Shown here piece after piece: positions 9,551 to 19,350 of a stretch of DNA of 64,000 bases. The stretch covers positions 62,001-126,000 of the forward strand of contig NZ_PPDL01000009.1 in the NCBI RefSeq assembly GCF_002994655.1. Reading direction: 5' to 3'. The DNA comes from Corynebacterium sp. 13CS0277 (GTDB lineage Bacteria; Actinomycetota; Actinomycetes; Mycobacteriales; Mycobacteriaceae). A model generated the notes under the pieces. It searched no databases. It had not been told where the DNA came from and was given only the letters and a program-made list of their open reading frames with translations. How positions within the stretch are numbered: the first letter of the stretch is position 1; every line of letters begins with the position of its first letter. The position numbers were made by a program, and so were the translations under genes.

Positions 9551-10180
9551 TTAAGCCTCCTGACCTGCGCGTGCGCGCAGCATACGGGCCGGAGCGACCT
9601 CTTCGATGGTCTTGCCGCGGCGGGCGGCGACCTCTTCGGGGCGCTGCAGCTGCTTCAGGCCGGCCACGGTGGCGTGGACGACGTTGATAGCGTTGTCGGA
9701 GCCCAGCGACTTGCAGAGGATGTCCTGCACGCCGGCGCACTCGAGCACGGGGCGGGCGGCGCCGCCGGCGATGACACCGGTACCGGGGGCTGCCGGGCGC
9801 ATCATGACGATGCCCGCAGCGGCCTCACCCTGGACCGGGTGGGTGATGGTGCCACCGACCATGGGGACGCGGAAGAAGTTCTTGCGAGCCTCTTCGGCAC
9901 CCTTCTGGATAGCGGCGGGAACTTCCTTGGCCTTGCCGTAGCCGACGCCGACCATGCCTTCGCCGTCACCGACGATGACGAGGGCGGTGAAGCTGAAGCG
10001 ACGGCCACCCTTGACCACCTTGGAAACGCGGTTGATGGTCACGACGCGCTCGATGTACTGCGAGCGCTCGTCCTGCTGCTGGTTGCGGCGGTCGTCGCGG
10101 CCGCGGCCGCGACGCTCGTTGCGGTTGTCCTTGTTGTTGTCGGCGGTGCGTCCGCCGTCACGCCGTTCACGTCCCGGCAT
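9551..10180 (-). CDS. rpsE: 30S ribosomal protein S5
   Basis: A 209-residue small-subunit protein involved in decoding fidelity and mRNA unwinding at the entry channel. The first about 38 residues are a charged Arg/Asp/Asn-rich extension common in actinobacteria. The core begins at [21 protein letters not shown] and includes [19 protein letters not shown] and the [20 protein letters not shown] region. The lysines and arginines around VVKGGRRF, the usual sites of spectinomycin-related changes, look normal. Confidence 0.98.
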   Translation of the reverse strand: MPGRERRDGGRTADNNKDNRNERRGRGRDDRRNQQQDERSQYIERVVTINRVSKVVKGGRRFSFTALVIVGDGEGMVGVGYGKAKEVPAAIQKGAEEARKNFFRVPMVGGTITHPVQGEAAAGIVMMRPAAPGTGVIAGGAARPVLECAGVQDILCKSLGSDNAINVVHATVAGLKQLQRPEEVAARRGKTIEEVAPARMLRARAGQEA

Positions 10181-10220
10181 TACGCGATCCTTCCGTAAAT
10201 GTTCTTGGCTGCGGTGATCA

Positions 10221-10622
10221 TTAGAACTTCAGACCACCTTCGCGGGCGGCGTCAGCCAGAGCGGCGACGCGACCGTGGTACTTGTAGCCCGCACGGTCGA
10301 AGACGATCGTCTCGATGCCGGCAGCCTTGGCGCGCTCAGCAATGAGCTGACCGACCTTAGCAGCCTTGGCCTTCTTGTCGCCCTCGAGTGCGCGCACGTC
10401 GGCTTCCATGGTGGAAGCAGCGGCCAGAGTGTGGCCCTTCAGGTCGTCGATGACCTGGACGTGCATGTGGCGGGAGGTGCGGTGCACGACGAGACGCGGG
10501 GTCTCGGCGGTGCCACGCATGCTCTTGCGGATGCGGAAGTGACGGCGGGCGCGTGCAACGCGACGGCGCGTGGAGATGTCCTTGCCGATGGGCAGGCGCT
10601 TGGATTCTGCAGTGTTGCTCAT
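10221..10622 (-). CDS. rplR: 50S ribosomal protein L18
   Basis: A 133-residue 5S rRNA-binding protein. It has the [20 protein letters not shown] basic segment, the [19 protein letters not shown] strand and the [21 protein letters not shown]-terminus. Its ATG shares one base with the rplF stop codon (TAATG), which implies coupling. Confidence 0.98.
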   Translation of the reverse strand: MSNTAESKRLPIGKDISTRRRVARARRHFRIRKSMRGTAETPRLVVHRTSRHMHVQVIDDLKGHTLAAASTMEADVRALEGDKKAKAAKVGQLIAERAKAAGIETIVFDRAGYKYHGRVAALADAAREGGLKF

Positions 10623-11158
10623 TACTTACCCGTCTTTCCGACCTTGCGGCGGATCTGCTCACCCTCGTAGCGGATGCCCTTACCCTTGTAGGGGTCATCC
10701 TTGCGCAAACGGCGGATGATAGCGGCGATCTGGCCGACCTTCTGCTTGTCGATACCCGAAACAGAGAGCTTCGTGGTGCCATCCACCGCGAAGGTGATGC
10801 CTTCCGGAGCCTCAATGAGGATCGGGTGAGAGTAACCCAGGGAGAACTCGAGGTCCTTGCCCTTGGCCTGCACACGGTAACCGACACCGAAGATTTCCAT
10901 CTTGATGGTGTAGCCCTCGGTGACACCAACAACCATGTTGTTGATCAGGGAGCGGGACAGGCCGTGCAGTGCACGGTTCTTACGAGCATCGTCCGGGCGG
11001 GTGACAACGATCTCGTTGTCTTCCACGGCGACGGTGATCGGGGCGGGAACGTCGAGGTTCAGGGAGCCCTTCGGGCCCTTGACGTCAACGTGCTGGCCGT
11101 CAACCTTGACCTCCACACCGGAGGGGATGACGACGGGGTTCTTACCGATACGCGACAT
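10622..11158 (-). CDS. rplF: 50S ribosomal protein L6
   Basis: A 178-residue large-subunit protein starting [17 protein letters not shown]. It contains two similar alpha/beta domains and ends with the [19 protein letters not shown] motif near the factor-binding site. Normal length and no unusual features. 17 bp after rpsH. Confidence 0.98.
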   Translation of the reverse strand: MSRIGKNPVVIPSGVEVKVDGQHVDVKGPKGSLNLDVPAPITVAVEDNEIVVTRPDDARKNRALHGLSRSLINNMVVGVTEGYTIKMEIFGVGYRVQAKGKDLEFSLGYSHPILIEAPEGITFAVDGTTKLSVSGIDKQKVGQIAAIIRRLRKDDPYKGKGIRYEGEQIRRKVGKTGK

Positions 11159-11175
11159 ATCTTTACAAACCTCCC

Positions 11176-11574
11176 TTACCAGACGTAGGCGAGGACTTCT
11201 CCGCCTACACCCTTCTCGTGAGCCTGGCGGTCGGTCAGCAGACCCTGGGACGTGGAGATGATCGCCACGCCCAGGCCACCGAGGACCTGCGGCAGGTTGG
11301 TGGACTTGGCGTACACGCGGAGACCCGGCTTGGAGACACGACGCACACCAGAGATGGAGCGCGTGCGGTCAGCAGCGTACTTGAGGTTGATGGTCAGGGT
11401 CTTGCCGACCTTGGCATCCTCAACGGTGTAATCAGCGATGTAACCCTCGGACTTCAAGATGGAGGCGATGTTGACCTTCAGCTTGGAGGAGGGCATGGAC
11501 ACGGAGTCGTGGTACGCGTTGTTAGCGTTGCGCACGCGCGACAGCATGTCGGCAATGGGATCAGTCATGGTCAT
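11176..11574 (-). CDS. rpsH: 30S ribosomal protein S8
   Basis: A 132-residue central-domain 16S rRNA-binding protein. The start was placed at [18 protein letters not shown], the family N-terminus; the frame stays open further upstream but that part has no homology. The C-terminal [12 protein letters not shown]...GGEVLAYVW is typical. It is the first gene of this six-gene segment. In most bacteria rplE and rpsN lie directly upstream; here the upstream neighbour is an unrelated Cys-rich protein and rplE is 19 kb away. Confidence 0.98.
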   Translation of the reverse strand: MTMTDPIADMLSRVRNANNAYHDSVSMPSSKLKVNIASILKSEGYIADYTVEDAKVGKTLTINLKYAADRTRSISGVRRVSKPGLRVYAKSTNLPQVLGGLGVAIISTSQGLLTDRQAHEKGVGGEVLAYVW

Positions 11575-11898
11575 AGGTTGACCTTGCTGCCTTTCTCGTT
11601 GCGGTTCCTTCTCACCCGGCGTTATCGCCTGTGATTGGCCACTTGACGCCCCCGGCACTCAGTAGTGCGGGAGCTCGCTGCCTCCAAAAAGAGACGGACG
11701 CTAGTGGGCGAGGGGCCTACAACAAAGTAGGTACTTTCGGACATGTGGGATCTGTCGTTGACGCAGGTCACTACGATTATTGGCCGCAGGAACCTGGCGC
11801 GGTGGCCGTGAACGAACACCGCGTGACAGTCCGACGGGCAAGATTATCAGCACGACCACCCACGACGCAACAAGGAGTTCCGCAGGTCACACCGGCGT
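11575..11898. other. leader region upstream of rpsH
   Basis: 324 bp between the Cys-rich protein gene and rpsH. As rpsH is cut off from rplE, a promoter for the ribosomal unit is expected here, but no element could be assigned with confidence. An S8-binding leader structure could exist and was not ruled out. Confidence 0.4.
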
Positions 11899-12435
11899 TC
11901 ACATGTAGGTGATGCCGCCGTACCACCCTTCGCAGTAGTGGCAGGCGTATCCGACCGGGTGCCAGCCACACACTCGCGTCGTCTCGCACGCCGGGCAGAC
12001 GCACTCGGCCGGGTGATGGCCAGGGGCGGGGACGCACGTGGAGCAGCTGCAGCAGCTGTCGTGGAGGCGGTGATCGCCCCAGTCACGGCGCGGTGCGGGG
12101 CGGACGGTGATGGACCACGTATGCGCTGGTGGCTCGCCCTCTGCGTCCAGGTCACGGCTGAAAAATTGGGCACCAGTGTCCGCGTCGAGAAGCGCCATAT
12201 TGCCGAGGACAGGTTCAAGCCGCCCGCTGGGACCATAGTGGTACAGGGCGAGTCCCGCCTCGCGCAGCGCGGGGTCGCCGGCGACGCGGTGCATGTCCCC
12301 TCTCCCCTCTTTGAGCTGTGCCAGGGCCGCGCGGGTGGCTGAGGGCAGAGAGTCTTCGGGGAGGGTGCCGATGCCGCCGGGGACGAAGGGCACCACCCAT
12401 AGGGTGGGTTTAGTGCACGGTGACATGACCGTCAT
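11899..12435 (-). CDS. hypothetical protein with Cys/His-rich C-terminus
   Basis: A 178-residue protein of unknown function. Residues 1-115 look like an ordinary soluble domain. The last about 55 residues contain ten Cys and several His, with CxxC-like pairs (CSCSTC, ECVCPAC, CHYC), which suggests binding of two or more zinc ions. The start overlaps the end of the PAP2 phosphatase gene by 26 bp; a second ATG nine bases later is equally possible, and neither has a clear ribosome-binding site, so translation probably depends on the upstream gene. It could act as a small regulatory or structural zinc protein; nothing in the context decides. Confidence 0.55.
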   Translation of the reverse strand: MTVMSPCTKPTLWVVPFVPGGIGTLPEDSLPSATRAALAQLKEGRGDMHRVAGDPALREAGLALYHYGPSGRLEPVLGNMALLDADTGAQFFSRDLDAEGEPPAHTWSITVRPAPRRDWGDHRLHDSCCSCSTCVPAPGHHPAECVCPACETTRVCGWHPVGYACHYCEGWYGGITYM

Positions 12436-13741
12436 CGCCGATGGTGACGGAGGCTGTCATCGCCTTGGCGAGGTTGAGGCGCTGCCAGGAGCCGCGGCTG
12501 CCCTGGTCGTCGAGCGGCAGGCCAGCGGGCAGTGCGGTGGCGGCGAGCACCTGGCGGCGCTGCTCCCAGGTGAGGGTGGGGTGCGCCCCGAGCAGCAAGT
12601 CGGGGGCGGCCTGGGGGACGATCATCGGCGCGTCTGTTGCGCCGGTCGTGCCGTCGGCAGTCCACCCGTAGGTGGCGCGCGCCGTGTACTCGCCGACGGG
12701 GTCGGCGCTGTAGGCGTGGCCGGCGGCGGCCTGGGCGGCCACGCAGTGGGCGAAGGTGTCGCCGCAGCGCCAGGACAGCTCGGCGCGGATTTCTTCCGCC
12801 GCGGCCTGGAGGTTGGCGCGCATCTTCGGGTCGTTCCACCGGTCGGCGGCCGCCGCGGTGCCGGTCATGCGGCCGGCGATGACGTCGAGCGGGTAGTGCA
12901 CGCCCATGACGACGCGGTTGTAGCCGGCTTCGCTGCCGCGGGCGAGGAACTGCGGCCCCAGCTCGGGGAGCATGACGGCGAGCAGCGTCGTGGTCCAGGT
13001 GGCCTGGTTCGTGTGCCCGGAGGGGAAGGACTTGGAGCTCAAGTACAGCTGCCGGTCGGGCACCTCGTAGCGGTGGATGCGCTCCGGGGCGGCGACGAAG
13101 GGGCGGGGGTTTTTGTAGATTTCCTTCTCGACGAACATCGAGGAGGCGACGCCGCCGGCGCGGGCGAACCAGCCGCCGCCCAGCAGCATTTCCGTCTTCG
13201 GCAGCCGGTGTTCAGCCAGCGCGGCCCGCACGTGGGGGGCGAGGTCCTCACCGAAGGCGTCGGCGAACGCCCCGAGCAGGCCATCCTGGTCGGCTTTGGC
13301 GTCCTGCTGTGCCCGCGCCACAAGCGCCGGGTTGTCGGCCGCCGCGTTGTTGATGGCGACGACGGTGTCAAGGTTGCGGGCCATCACCGCCGGGTTGTGG
13401 CGCAGCCCCTCGTAGCCGGCGATGACGTCCGTGTAGATGCCCCAGGAGTGGGAGGAGACATCGGAGACGTAGCCGACGTAGTCCGCGAGGCCGAAACGCT
13501 GCGGCACGGGCGCGCCCGGGTGGTAGACGGGCTCGTGCTGCCCGGGGGCCACCGCGGGCAGCGTCGGCAGGCGATCGGCCGCGGCCACGGGCGCCACCCC
13601 CGCCAGCACCCCGACCCCACACAGCGGGGCAGCGAGCAGCCCGGCGACGCGCACCGCCCGGGTGCGGCGGGGTTCAGTCGCCTGCGCGGCGGGGGCACGG
13701 TGGGTGGCGGGGTGTGGTGCGGTGGCGCGTCGGTGCATCAT
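12410..13741 (-). CDS. secreted PAP2-family phosphatase (class A acid phosphatase type)
   Basis: A 443-residue exported phosphatase. A long basic n-region precedes the signal-peptide core (about residues 33-53, ending APVAAA). The three PAP2 active-site motifs are present in order: KEIYKNPRPF, SFPSGHTN and NRVVMGVHYPLDVIAGR, containing the conserved Lys/Arg-Pro, Ser-Gly-His and Arg...His...Asp residues. The class A enzymes act outside the membrane on phosphomonoesters; the natural substrate here is unknown. The C-terminal 150 residues after the catalytic core are extra compared with minimal PAP2 enzymes. Two adjacent ATGs start the gene; the upstream ATG at 13750 is an alternative. Confidence 0.85.
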   Translation of the reverse strand: MMHRRATAPHPATHRAPAAQATEPRRTRAVRVAGLLAAPLCGVGVLAGVAPVAAADRLPTLPAVAPGQHEPVYHPGAPVPQRFGLADYVGYVSDVSSHSWGIYTDVIAGYEGLRHNPAVMARNLDTVVAINNAAADNPALVARAQQDAKADQDGLLGAFADAFGEDLAPHVRAALAEHRLPKTEMLLGGGWFARAGGVASSMFVEKEIYKNPRPFVAAPERIHRYEVPDRQLYLSSKSFPSGHTNQATWTTTLLAVMLPELGPQFLARGSEAGYNRVVMGVHYPLDVIAGRMTGTAAAADRWNDPKMRANLQAAAEEIRAELSWRCGDTFAHCVAAQAAAGHAYSADPVGEYTARATYGWTADGTTGATDAPMIVPQAAPDLLLGAHPTLTWEQRRQVLAATALPAGLPLDDQGSRGSWQRLNLAKAMTASVTIGDDGHVTVH

Positions 13742-13830
13742 GCCGCCCATCCTACGGCCCACCCCCGCCGCAGCCACGCAGCCCACCCCAAGAACGTGTC
13801 CTTCCCCCGAGTCCCCTCCCCCGCGGCGCC

Positions 13831-14700
13831 CTAGCGCGCGGCCTCCGGGTGAGCACCCTGCATGCGGGTGAGCAGCTCGCCCGCGGCCTCAGTGATGGCG
13901 GCGTTCATCTGCTCGTCGCTGGCCGTGCCCACGCCATCACCGGACTGGGGGCCATAGTCACCGAAGGCGGCGTGATTGGCCTCCGGGATCTCCACCATGA
14001 GGGCGCCCGCCGGCAGCGTGTCCCGGTGGTCGGCGACCTTCGCCGGGGTGCTCAAGCCGTCCTGTCCGCCGCTGAGGCTCAGCACCGGCACCTGCGCTTC
14101 GCTGAGATCGTTGGTGCAGTAGGAGGCGAAGAGCACCAGGCCGGCCTGCTCCGGGGCCAGCATGCAGGCCCGCACCCCGCCGAGGGAGTGGCCGCCGACG
14201 AGCCACTGCCGTACCTCAGCCGCGTCACCGGTGAACGCGTCGATGCCCCGCAGGTCAAACAGCGCCAGGTTGAGCGTGGGCTTCGCGATGACCACGGTCA
14301 TGTGGTGGTCGGTGACCAGGTCCGCCAGGCGGGCCGCGTAGGCCGCGGCCTCGACCTTCGCCCCCGGGTAGAACACCAGGCCCGGCACGTCGGGGTGGAC
14401 GCCGTCGGCGGGGGTGAGGGTGATGGCGGCCTCGTCCTCCGCCCAGCTGATGGCGGGGTTGGCGCGCACGGCGGCCAGGGGTTGTTCCTCCGCGGCCATG
14501 ACACCGGTTTTCGCCCACACCACCAGGCCAACAACAGCGGCGAGGAGAAGCGCGAGCAGCACCAGCAGCACCCGCAGGGCAATCCGCCGCCAGCGCCGAC
14601 GCGGGCGCGGGGCACCGGCACCGCCGGTGGGGTGGTCTGCAGGCGTGGCCGGGCCGGGCGTGGCCTTATCGGGCATCGCCTCGTGGCTGTGAGCGTTCAT
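13831..14700 (-). CDS. membrane-anchored alpha/beta hydrolase
   Basis: A 289-residue protein. The first about 37 residues are polar and Pro/Ala-rich, a single membrane helix (about 38-62) follows, and the rest is an alpha/beta hydrolase domain outside the membrane. The nucleophile elbow is GGHSLGG, and late ANHAAFG supplies a plausible catalytic His, with an Asp near SGGQDGLS. This is the compact hydrolase type often annotated as an alpha/beta hydrolase of the dienelactone-hydrolase-like group; the substrate is unknown. The start is the ATG preceded by GGAAGGGAACCCC. It follows the antiporter gene by 175 bp. Confidence 0.8.
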   Translation of the reverse strand: MNAHSHEAMPDKATPGPATPADHPTGGAGAPRPRRRWRRIALRVLLVLLALLLAAVVGLVVWAKTGVMAAEEQPLAAVRANPAISWAEDEAAITLTPADGVHPDVPGLVFYPGAKVEAAAYAARLADLVTDHHMTVVIAKPTLNLALFDLRGIDAFTGDAAEVRQWLVGGHSLGGVRACMLAPEQAGLVLFASYCTNDLSEAQVPVLSLSGGQDGLSTPAKVADHRDTLPAGALMVEIPEANHAAFGDYGPQSGDGVGTASDEQMNAAITEAAGELLTRMQGAHPEAAR

Positions 14701-14875
14701 GGGGTTCCCTTCCGACGTGCCGCTGCCGCGCACCTGCGGCAGCCAGCGCCCCGCCCCGCAGCACCTTGTCTCTCAGGGGGTGCGGCCGGGCGGGCGTGTG
14801 TGCGTGACAGTCTAACCCCGCCACACCTCCGCGCGGCGCGCGTCGTCGCACCTGCACGGGGCACCGCGCGTGGCC

Positions 14876-16117
14876 TCACGGGTGGTGGGCCGCCGCTGGC
14901 TTCGGTGTAGCGCCGGGGCTGCGGCGTAGCACCTGGTCCGCCAGCAGCGGGAACACGAGCACCGTGACTGCCCCGGCGGCGACCAGGATGCTGCCCTGCT
15001 CGTCGGTCATGAGCCCGGTGGTGGTGGCGACCTCGGTGACGGCGACGATAATCGGCAGGCCAACCGCGGCATACAGTGCGAGCGCCACCGTCTCCTGGGG
15101 GTTGAGCGCGTCACTGGCGCTGCTGCGGCGCAGCCGCTCAAGCAGGTAGACGGGCACCCCACGCACGAGGAGCATGAGGCCCGCGAAGAGCAGCACGGTC
15201 GCCCAGTTGTGGGCGACGACGCGGGCGTCGATGCCCATGCCGCTGGTGACGAAGAAGACGGGGATGAGGAAGCTGAAGCCCAACACTTGGAGCTTGGATT
15301 CGAAGATGTCTTTCGCCTCCGGGTGCAGGCCCACCAGCCGGCCGATGAGCAGGCCTGCGGCGAATGCCCCGAGCACCACGTCGAGGTGCAGCACACTGGT
15401 GAGCGCCATCAAGCTCATGAGCACCCACATGCTGAACCGCAGCCCGGTCTGCGCGGTGGTGTTCACCCCGGACACCATGGCCCGCCCCACCCAGGGCACG
15501 GTGCGGAACACGTGCGCCGGCAGGTACACCACGAAGCCTGCGAGCAGCGCGAATGCGAGGAGCACCACGGCGGATTTCCAGGGGGCGCGGGCCGACAGCA
15601 GCAGCGTCATCGCGATGATCGGCCCGAGTTCCCCGACCGCGCCGTGCCGGAGCGCCATCGCCCCCAGCGGGGTGCCTACCCGGCCAGCGTCCTTGAGGAT
15701 GGGCAGCAGGGTTCCCAGCGCCGTCGATGTCGTCGCGATCCCCAGCGCGATGGCGGCCTGCAGGTTGCCGGCGGACAGCCAGAACCCCACCCCGATGCCG
15801 AGGATGAGGCACACCAGGTAGGTGAGGCGGGCGTGCTTGCCGGCGGCATCGGCAAGGTCTTCCATGTTGATTTCCACGCCGGCGATGAAGAACAGCAAAC
15901 CCAGCCCGATTTCCCGGACGAAGCTCACCCCGGCGGACAGCTCCGCGAGGTGCAGCACGCTGGGGCCGATCACCACCCCGAGGAGCAGCAGCCACACGAC
16001 GTCGGGGACTTTCCGCCGGGTCGCGGACGCAAGGATGGGGGCCAGGAGTGCCGCGCCGGCAATCCACCACGCGGAGAGCAAGTCCGAGTGGCTAAGGAGG
16101 TCATGGAGTGCGGGCAT
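14876..16117 (-). CDS. cation/proton antiporter (CPA2, KefB/GerN type)
   Basis: A 413-residue membrane protein with about twelve hydrophobic segments and no C-terminal TrkA domain. The family core is visible: LLLLGVVIGPS, the GLLFFIAGVEINMEDL region, ATTSTALGTLLPILKD with the helix break, and VLGAFAAGLLIGRL. It would exchange K+ or Na+ for protons at the cytoplasmic membrane; which cation cannot be told. The ATG follows AGGTGG with a suitable gap. It stands apart from the ABC importer upstream, with a strong hairpin between them. Confidence 0.85.
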   Translation of the reverse strand: MPALHDLLSHSDLLSAWWIAGAALLAPILASATRRKVPDVVWLLLLGVVIGPSVLHLAELSAGVSFVREIGLGLLFFIAGVEINMEDLADAAGKHARLTYLVCLILGIGVGFWLSAGNLQAAIALGIATTSTALGTLLPILKDAGRVGTPLGAMALRHGAVGELGPIIAMTLLLSARAPWKSAVVLLAFALLAGFVVYLPAHVFRTVPWVGRAMVSGVNTTAQTGLRFSMWVLMSLMALTSVLHLDVVLGAFAAGLLIGRLVGLHPEAKDIFESKLQVLGFSFLIPVFFVTSGMGIDARVVAHNWATVLLFAGLMLLVRGVPVYLLERLRRSSASDALNPQETVALALYAAVGLPIIVAVTEVATTTGLMTDEQGSILVAAGAVTVLVFPLLADQVLRRSPGATPKPAAAHHP

Positions 16118-16433
16118 CGTGGTTCCACCTGTCGCTGGGGTGTGGTGATCGTGGGGCAGCCGGCGTGGGTGCAACGCACCCACCACCACTGTGCAAGGTA
16201 CTCCCTTCCCCACCCCGGCCCCCAGCGCAACCACCAGCACAGCCCCACCGTCTGCTCCCCGACGCCGCCGAGCAGCGCGGCCCACTCCCCCACGCCAGTG
16301 GGTGCCGACCACGGATATGCCGCGACCGCGCACCCGACGGGCGTGTCGGGGTGCGCGGTCGCAGGAGCCGGGCGCAGCCGTGGTGGGCTGGACCGGTGTT
16401 TTTCAGCCTCCCGCCCGCATGCCTGCCCGACTC
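16118..16433. other. intergenic region ABC importer-antiporter
   Basis: 316 bp. Besides the large hairpin at 16322-16362 there is a second perfect stem (GTGGGTGC/GCACCCAC, loop AAC) at 16165-16183, near the antiporter start. No gene seen. Confidence 0.5.
16322..16362 (-). terminator. hairpin after the sugar-type ABC operon
   Basis: A 17-bp stem with a single bulged G and a 6-nt loop (left arm 16322-16338, right arm 16345-16362), starting about 72 nt past the ATPase stop codon. No T-run, but the stem is very stable. Confidence 0.5.
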
Positions 16434-17243
16434 TTAGTGGCCGAGCTCGTGGCTGAGGGTGTCGAGTTCCCCACCGCCGGCCATCTGCAGGGTGAGCTCC
16501 TCCAGGGTGACCTCGTCGCGGGGTGCCGCCAAGGTCTGCTGGCCCAGCTTGAGGATGGTGAAGTAGTCGCCCACGAGGTGCGCGTGGTGCGGGTTGTGGG
16601 TGATGAGCACGACGGCGATGCCGCGGGCGCGGGCTTCGGCCACATACCGCAGCACCATGCCGGACTGCTTGACGCCGAGGGCGGCGGTGGGTTCGTCGAG
16701 GATGACGACCCGGGCGCCGAAGAAGATGGCGCGGGCGATGGCGACGACCTGGCGCTGCCCGCCGGAGAGGTGGCGGACCTGCACGTCAATGTCGGGGATG
16801 TCGATGCCAAGGCCGGTGAGTTGTTCCCGGCACAGGGAGCGCATCTTCTGAATCTTCAGCCGCCCAAACGGCGGGCTGACGAGCTCTTGGCCGAGGAAGA
16901 AGTTGCGCCACACCGGCATCGTCGGCACGACAGCCAGGTCCTGATACACGGTGGCGATGCCGGCTTTCAGCGCGCCGGCGGGGTCCTTGAGGCGGGTGAC
17001 CTCACCGTCGATGAGGACCTCCCCGGAGGTCGGTTCGTGGAGCCCGGAGAGCACCTTAATGAGCGTCGATTTGCCGGCGCCGTTGTCGCCGAGGATGCAG
17101 GTGACGGTGCCGGGGCGGATCGCCAGGTTGATGTCCTGCAGGGCGTCGAAGTGCCCGTAGGACTTGGAGACGTGCCGCAGCTCCACGATGGGGGTGCCTG
17201 TGGCATCCGCCGTGGTGGCGGTGGTGGTGTCGGTGGCAGTCAT
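16434..17243 (-). CDS. sugar-type ABC importer, ATP-binding protein
   Basis: A 269-residue single-domain ATPase of the ribose/fructose/inositol importer class. Walker A GDNGAGKST, signature LSGGQRQVV, Walker B RVVILDEPTAALG and the switch His in ITHNPHHAH are present. Unlike RbsA or XylG it has one ATPase domain, not two. The first about 18 residues are Thr/Ala-rich and unlike the family. The ATG overlaps the permease stop codon (TAATG). Energises the permease encoded upstream. Confidence 0.9.
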   Translation of the reverse strand: MTATDTTTATTADATGTPIVELRHVSKSYGHFDALQDINLAIRPGTVTCILGDNGAGKSTLIKVLSGLHEPTSGEVLIDGEVTRLKDPAGALKAGIATVYQDLAVVPTMPVWRNFFLGQELVSPPFGRLKIQKMRSLCREQLTGLGIDIPDIDVQVRHLSGGQRQVVAIARAIFFGARVVILDEPTAALGVKQSGMVLRYVAEARARGIAVVLITHNPHHAHLVGDYFTILKLGQQTLAAPRDEVTLEELTLQMAGGGELDTLSHELGH

Positions 17244-18310
17244 TAGCGCTTCTCCGTCCACTTGCCGACCTGGGTGTTCGTCAGCACCGCGAAGAGCAGC
17301 ATGATGCCGAGGAAGAACTTGAACCAGTCGGGGTTCCAGCCGGCGTAGACGATGCCCTGGTTGGTCATGCCGAAGATGAGGGCACCGATCGCGGTGCCGA
17401 CGGCGGTGCCTTTACCGCCGGTGAGGGCGCAGCCGCCGATGACGGCGGCGATGATGTAGAGGAACTCGTTGCCCACACCCTGGCCGGCCTGGATGGAGTC
17501 AAAAGCGAAGAGGTTGTGCATGCCCACGAACCAGGCGGCGAAGCCGACGAACATGAACAGGTAGATCTTCACCCGGCGGACCGGCACGCCGACAGCGTGG
17601 GCGGCGTTTTTGTCGCCGCCGACGGCGAAGACCCAGTTACCGAAGCGGGTTTGGTACAGCATGAACGAGGCGATGCCGACGAAGAGCAGCCACCACAGGA
17701 TGGTGACTTTGAAGGTGACGCCGCCAATGGTGAAGGAGGAGGCGAAGACTGCGCGGGCGGAGTCGAAGCCCGCCATGTCGGAGATCACCGGGGTGGCCAC
17801 CGCGCCGGTGACGATCTTCGTGATGGCGAGGTTCAAGCCCTGGAGGCTGAGGAACGCCGAGAGGGTGATGAGGAAGCTGGGGATGCCGGTGCGGGTGACG
17901 AGGAAGCCGTTGAGGGCACCGATGCCAAGCGCCATGACGAGGGACACAACAACACCCACCCAGGAGTTGAAGTGGCCGTTGTAGTTGATCATCGTCGCGG
18001 CGAGCGCCGCGGTCGTCACGGCGACACCGCTGGACAGGTCGAACTCGTCGCCGATCATGAGCATGCCGACGGCGAGCGCCATGATGCCCATGGTGGAGGA
18101 GGCGTAGAGCACGGTGGCCAGGGCATCCATGCTGCGGAAGGGTGGGGCGACGACCATGAAGAGGGCGAAAATGAGCACCGCGCCGAGGAAGGAGGCGAGC
18201 TCCGGGCGGCGGATGATTTTGCCCCAGAGGGTGCGTTCTTTGGCCCGCCGGTCACCGGTGGGGGTGGGCGTGGCGCCGGCCAGCGCCACGGGCGAGGGAT
18301 GCTCGCTCAT
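17243..18310 (-). CDS. sugar-type ABC importer, permease
   Basis: A 355-residue membrane protein of the RbsC/FrcC family, with about ten hydrophobic segments after a 40-residue polar N-terminus. The family motifs are clear: GEFDLSSG-like GDEFDLSSGVAV, GALNGFLVTRTGIPSFLITL, and YIIAAVIGGCALTGGKGTAVGT. It forms the membrane channel of the importer with the ATPase downstream and the binding protein upstream, both linked by overlaps (TAATG and ATGA). Confidence 0.92.
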   Translation of the reverse strand: MSEHPSPVALAGATPTPTGDRRAKERTLWGKIIRRPELASFLGAVLIFALFMVVAPPFRSMDALATVLYASSTMGIMALAVGMLMIGDEFDLSSGVAVTTAALAATMINYNGHFNSWVGVVVSLVMALGIGALNGFLVTRTGIPSFLITLSAFLSLQGLNLAITKIVTGAVATPVISDMAGFDSARAVFASSFTIGGVTFKVTILWWLLFVGIASFMLYQTRFGNWVFAVGGDKNAAHAVGVPVRRVKIYLFMFVGFAAWFVGMHNLFAFDSIQAGQGVGNEFLYIIAAVIGGCALTGGKGTAVGTAIGALIFGMTNQGIVYAGWNPDWFKFFLGIMLLFAVLTNTQVGKWTEKR

Positions 18311-19350
18311 CGAAGTCCCTTCTTCGCTGCGTCTTCAATCTTGTCTACGTTAGCAGCGTCAACGAACGCGGGCCCGGTGTAGACGGGGCGGCCGCCGCCG
18401 ACGGTGGAGCCGTTGCGCATCGCCAGCCACAGGGAATCGACCGCGAGGTAGCCCTGCACGTAGGGCTGCTGGTCGACGGCGAAGACAATGTCGCCGCGCT
18501 TGATGGCCTCGACGAGTTCGGCGTTGGTGTCGAAGGTGGCGACCTTCGCGGCGCTGCCGGCGTCCCGCACGGAGTTCACGGCGGCGAGCCCGACGGGGGC
18601 GACGAGGCTCATGACGAAGTCAACGTCGCGGTCTTGGGAGAGTTTCGCCTGGATGGTGGAGGTGACGGCGGTGAGGTCCTGGCCGTTGACGTAGAGGATC
18701 TCGGTGGCCGCCCCCGCGCCCTGCTTCACACCCTCGCAGCGCGCCTCCTGGGAGGAGTTGCCCTGCTCGTGGATGACGCAGAGCACCTTCTTCGCGCCTT
18801 CCTCCTTCAGCCTTTGCCCGGCGAGGGTGCCGGCGACGGTTTCGTCCTGGCCGAAGAAACCCGTCAGCCCGTAGGCGTCGTAGTCGTTCATGCCGGCGTT
18901 GAGGCCGACGACGGGGATGCCGGCCTCCACGGCACGGGCGGCGGCGGGGCCGACGGCCTGCGCGTTCGGCAGGGTGACAGCGATGCCGTCGACGCGGGCG
19001 TCGATGGCGGACTGTACGAGGTTGGCCTGGTTGGGTGCCTGCGGGTCGGAGGAGTAGCGCAGCTCAATGTTGTCTTTCTTGGCGGCGTCCTCCGCGCCCT
19101 TGCGCACCAGGTCCCAGAAGGTATCGCCGGGGGCGCCGTGGCTAACCATGGCGACGACGGCGCGGGGGGTGTCCGCCTGGCCGGCGGCACCTGCGGCCGC
19201 ACCCTCGACGGGGGCGCCGCCGGTGGGGCTGCACACGGAGCAGCCGGCGAGGAGTGCGGCGGCGGCCGTCACGACGGCGGCGAGTCCGAGGCCCCGGCCG
19301 CGGCGGGCGGGGGCCAACACATGATTCTGGGCATCACTATTGCTAGACAC
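18307..19350 (-). CDS. sugar-type ABC importer, substrate-binding lipoprotein
   Basis: A 347-residue lipoprotein of the periplasmic-binding-protein type I fold (Peripla_BP_4). The lipobox is LLAGC with Cys37. The mature domain starts AVVAMVSHGAPGDTFWDLVRKG and includes DGIAVTLPNAQA and AGIPVVGLNAG. The type of protein suggests a pentose, hexose or inositol ligand but the residues seen do not settle it. Starts with GTG; no better ATG exists before the signal peptide. First gene of the binding protein-permease-ATPase operon. Confidence 0.9.
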   Translation of the reverse strand: MSSNSDAQNHVLAPARRGRGLGLAAVVTAAAALLAGCSVCSPTGGAPVEGAAAGAAGQADTPRAVVAMVSHGAPGDTFWDLVRKGAEDAAKKDNIELRYSSDPQAPNQANLVQSAIDARVDGIAVTLPNAQAVGPAAARAVEAGIPVVGLNAGMNDYDAYGLTGFFGQDETVAGTLAGQRLKEEGAKKVLCVIHEQGNSSQEARCEGVKQGAGAATEILYVNGQDLTAVTSTIQAKLSQDRDVDFVMSLVAPVGLAAVNSVRDAGSAAKVATFDTNAELVEAIKRGDIVFAVDQQPYVQGYLAVDSLWLAMRNGSTVGGGRPVYTGPAFVDAANVDKIEDAAKKGLR

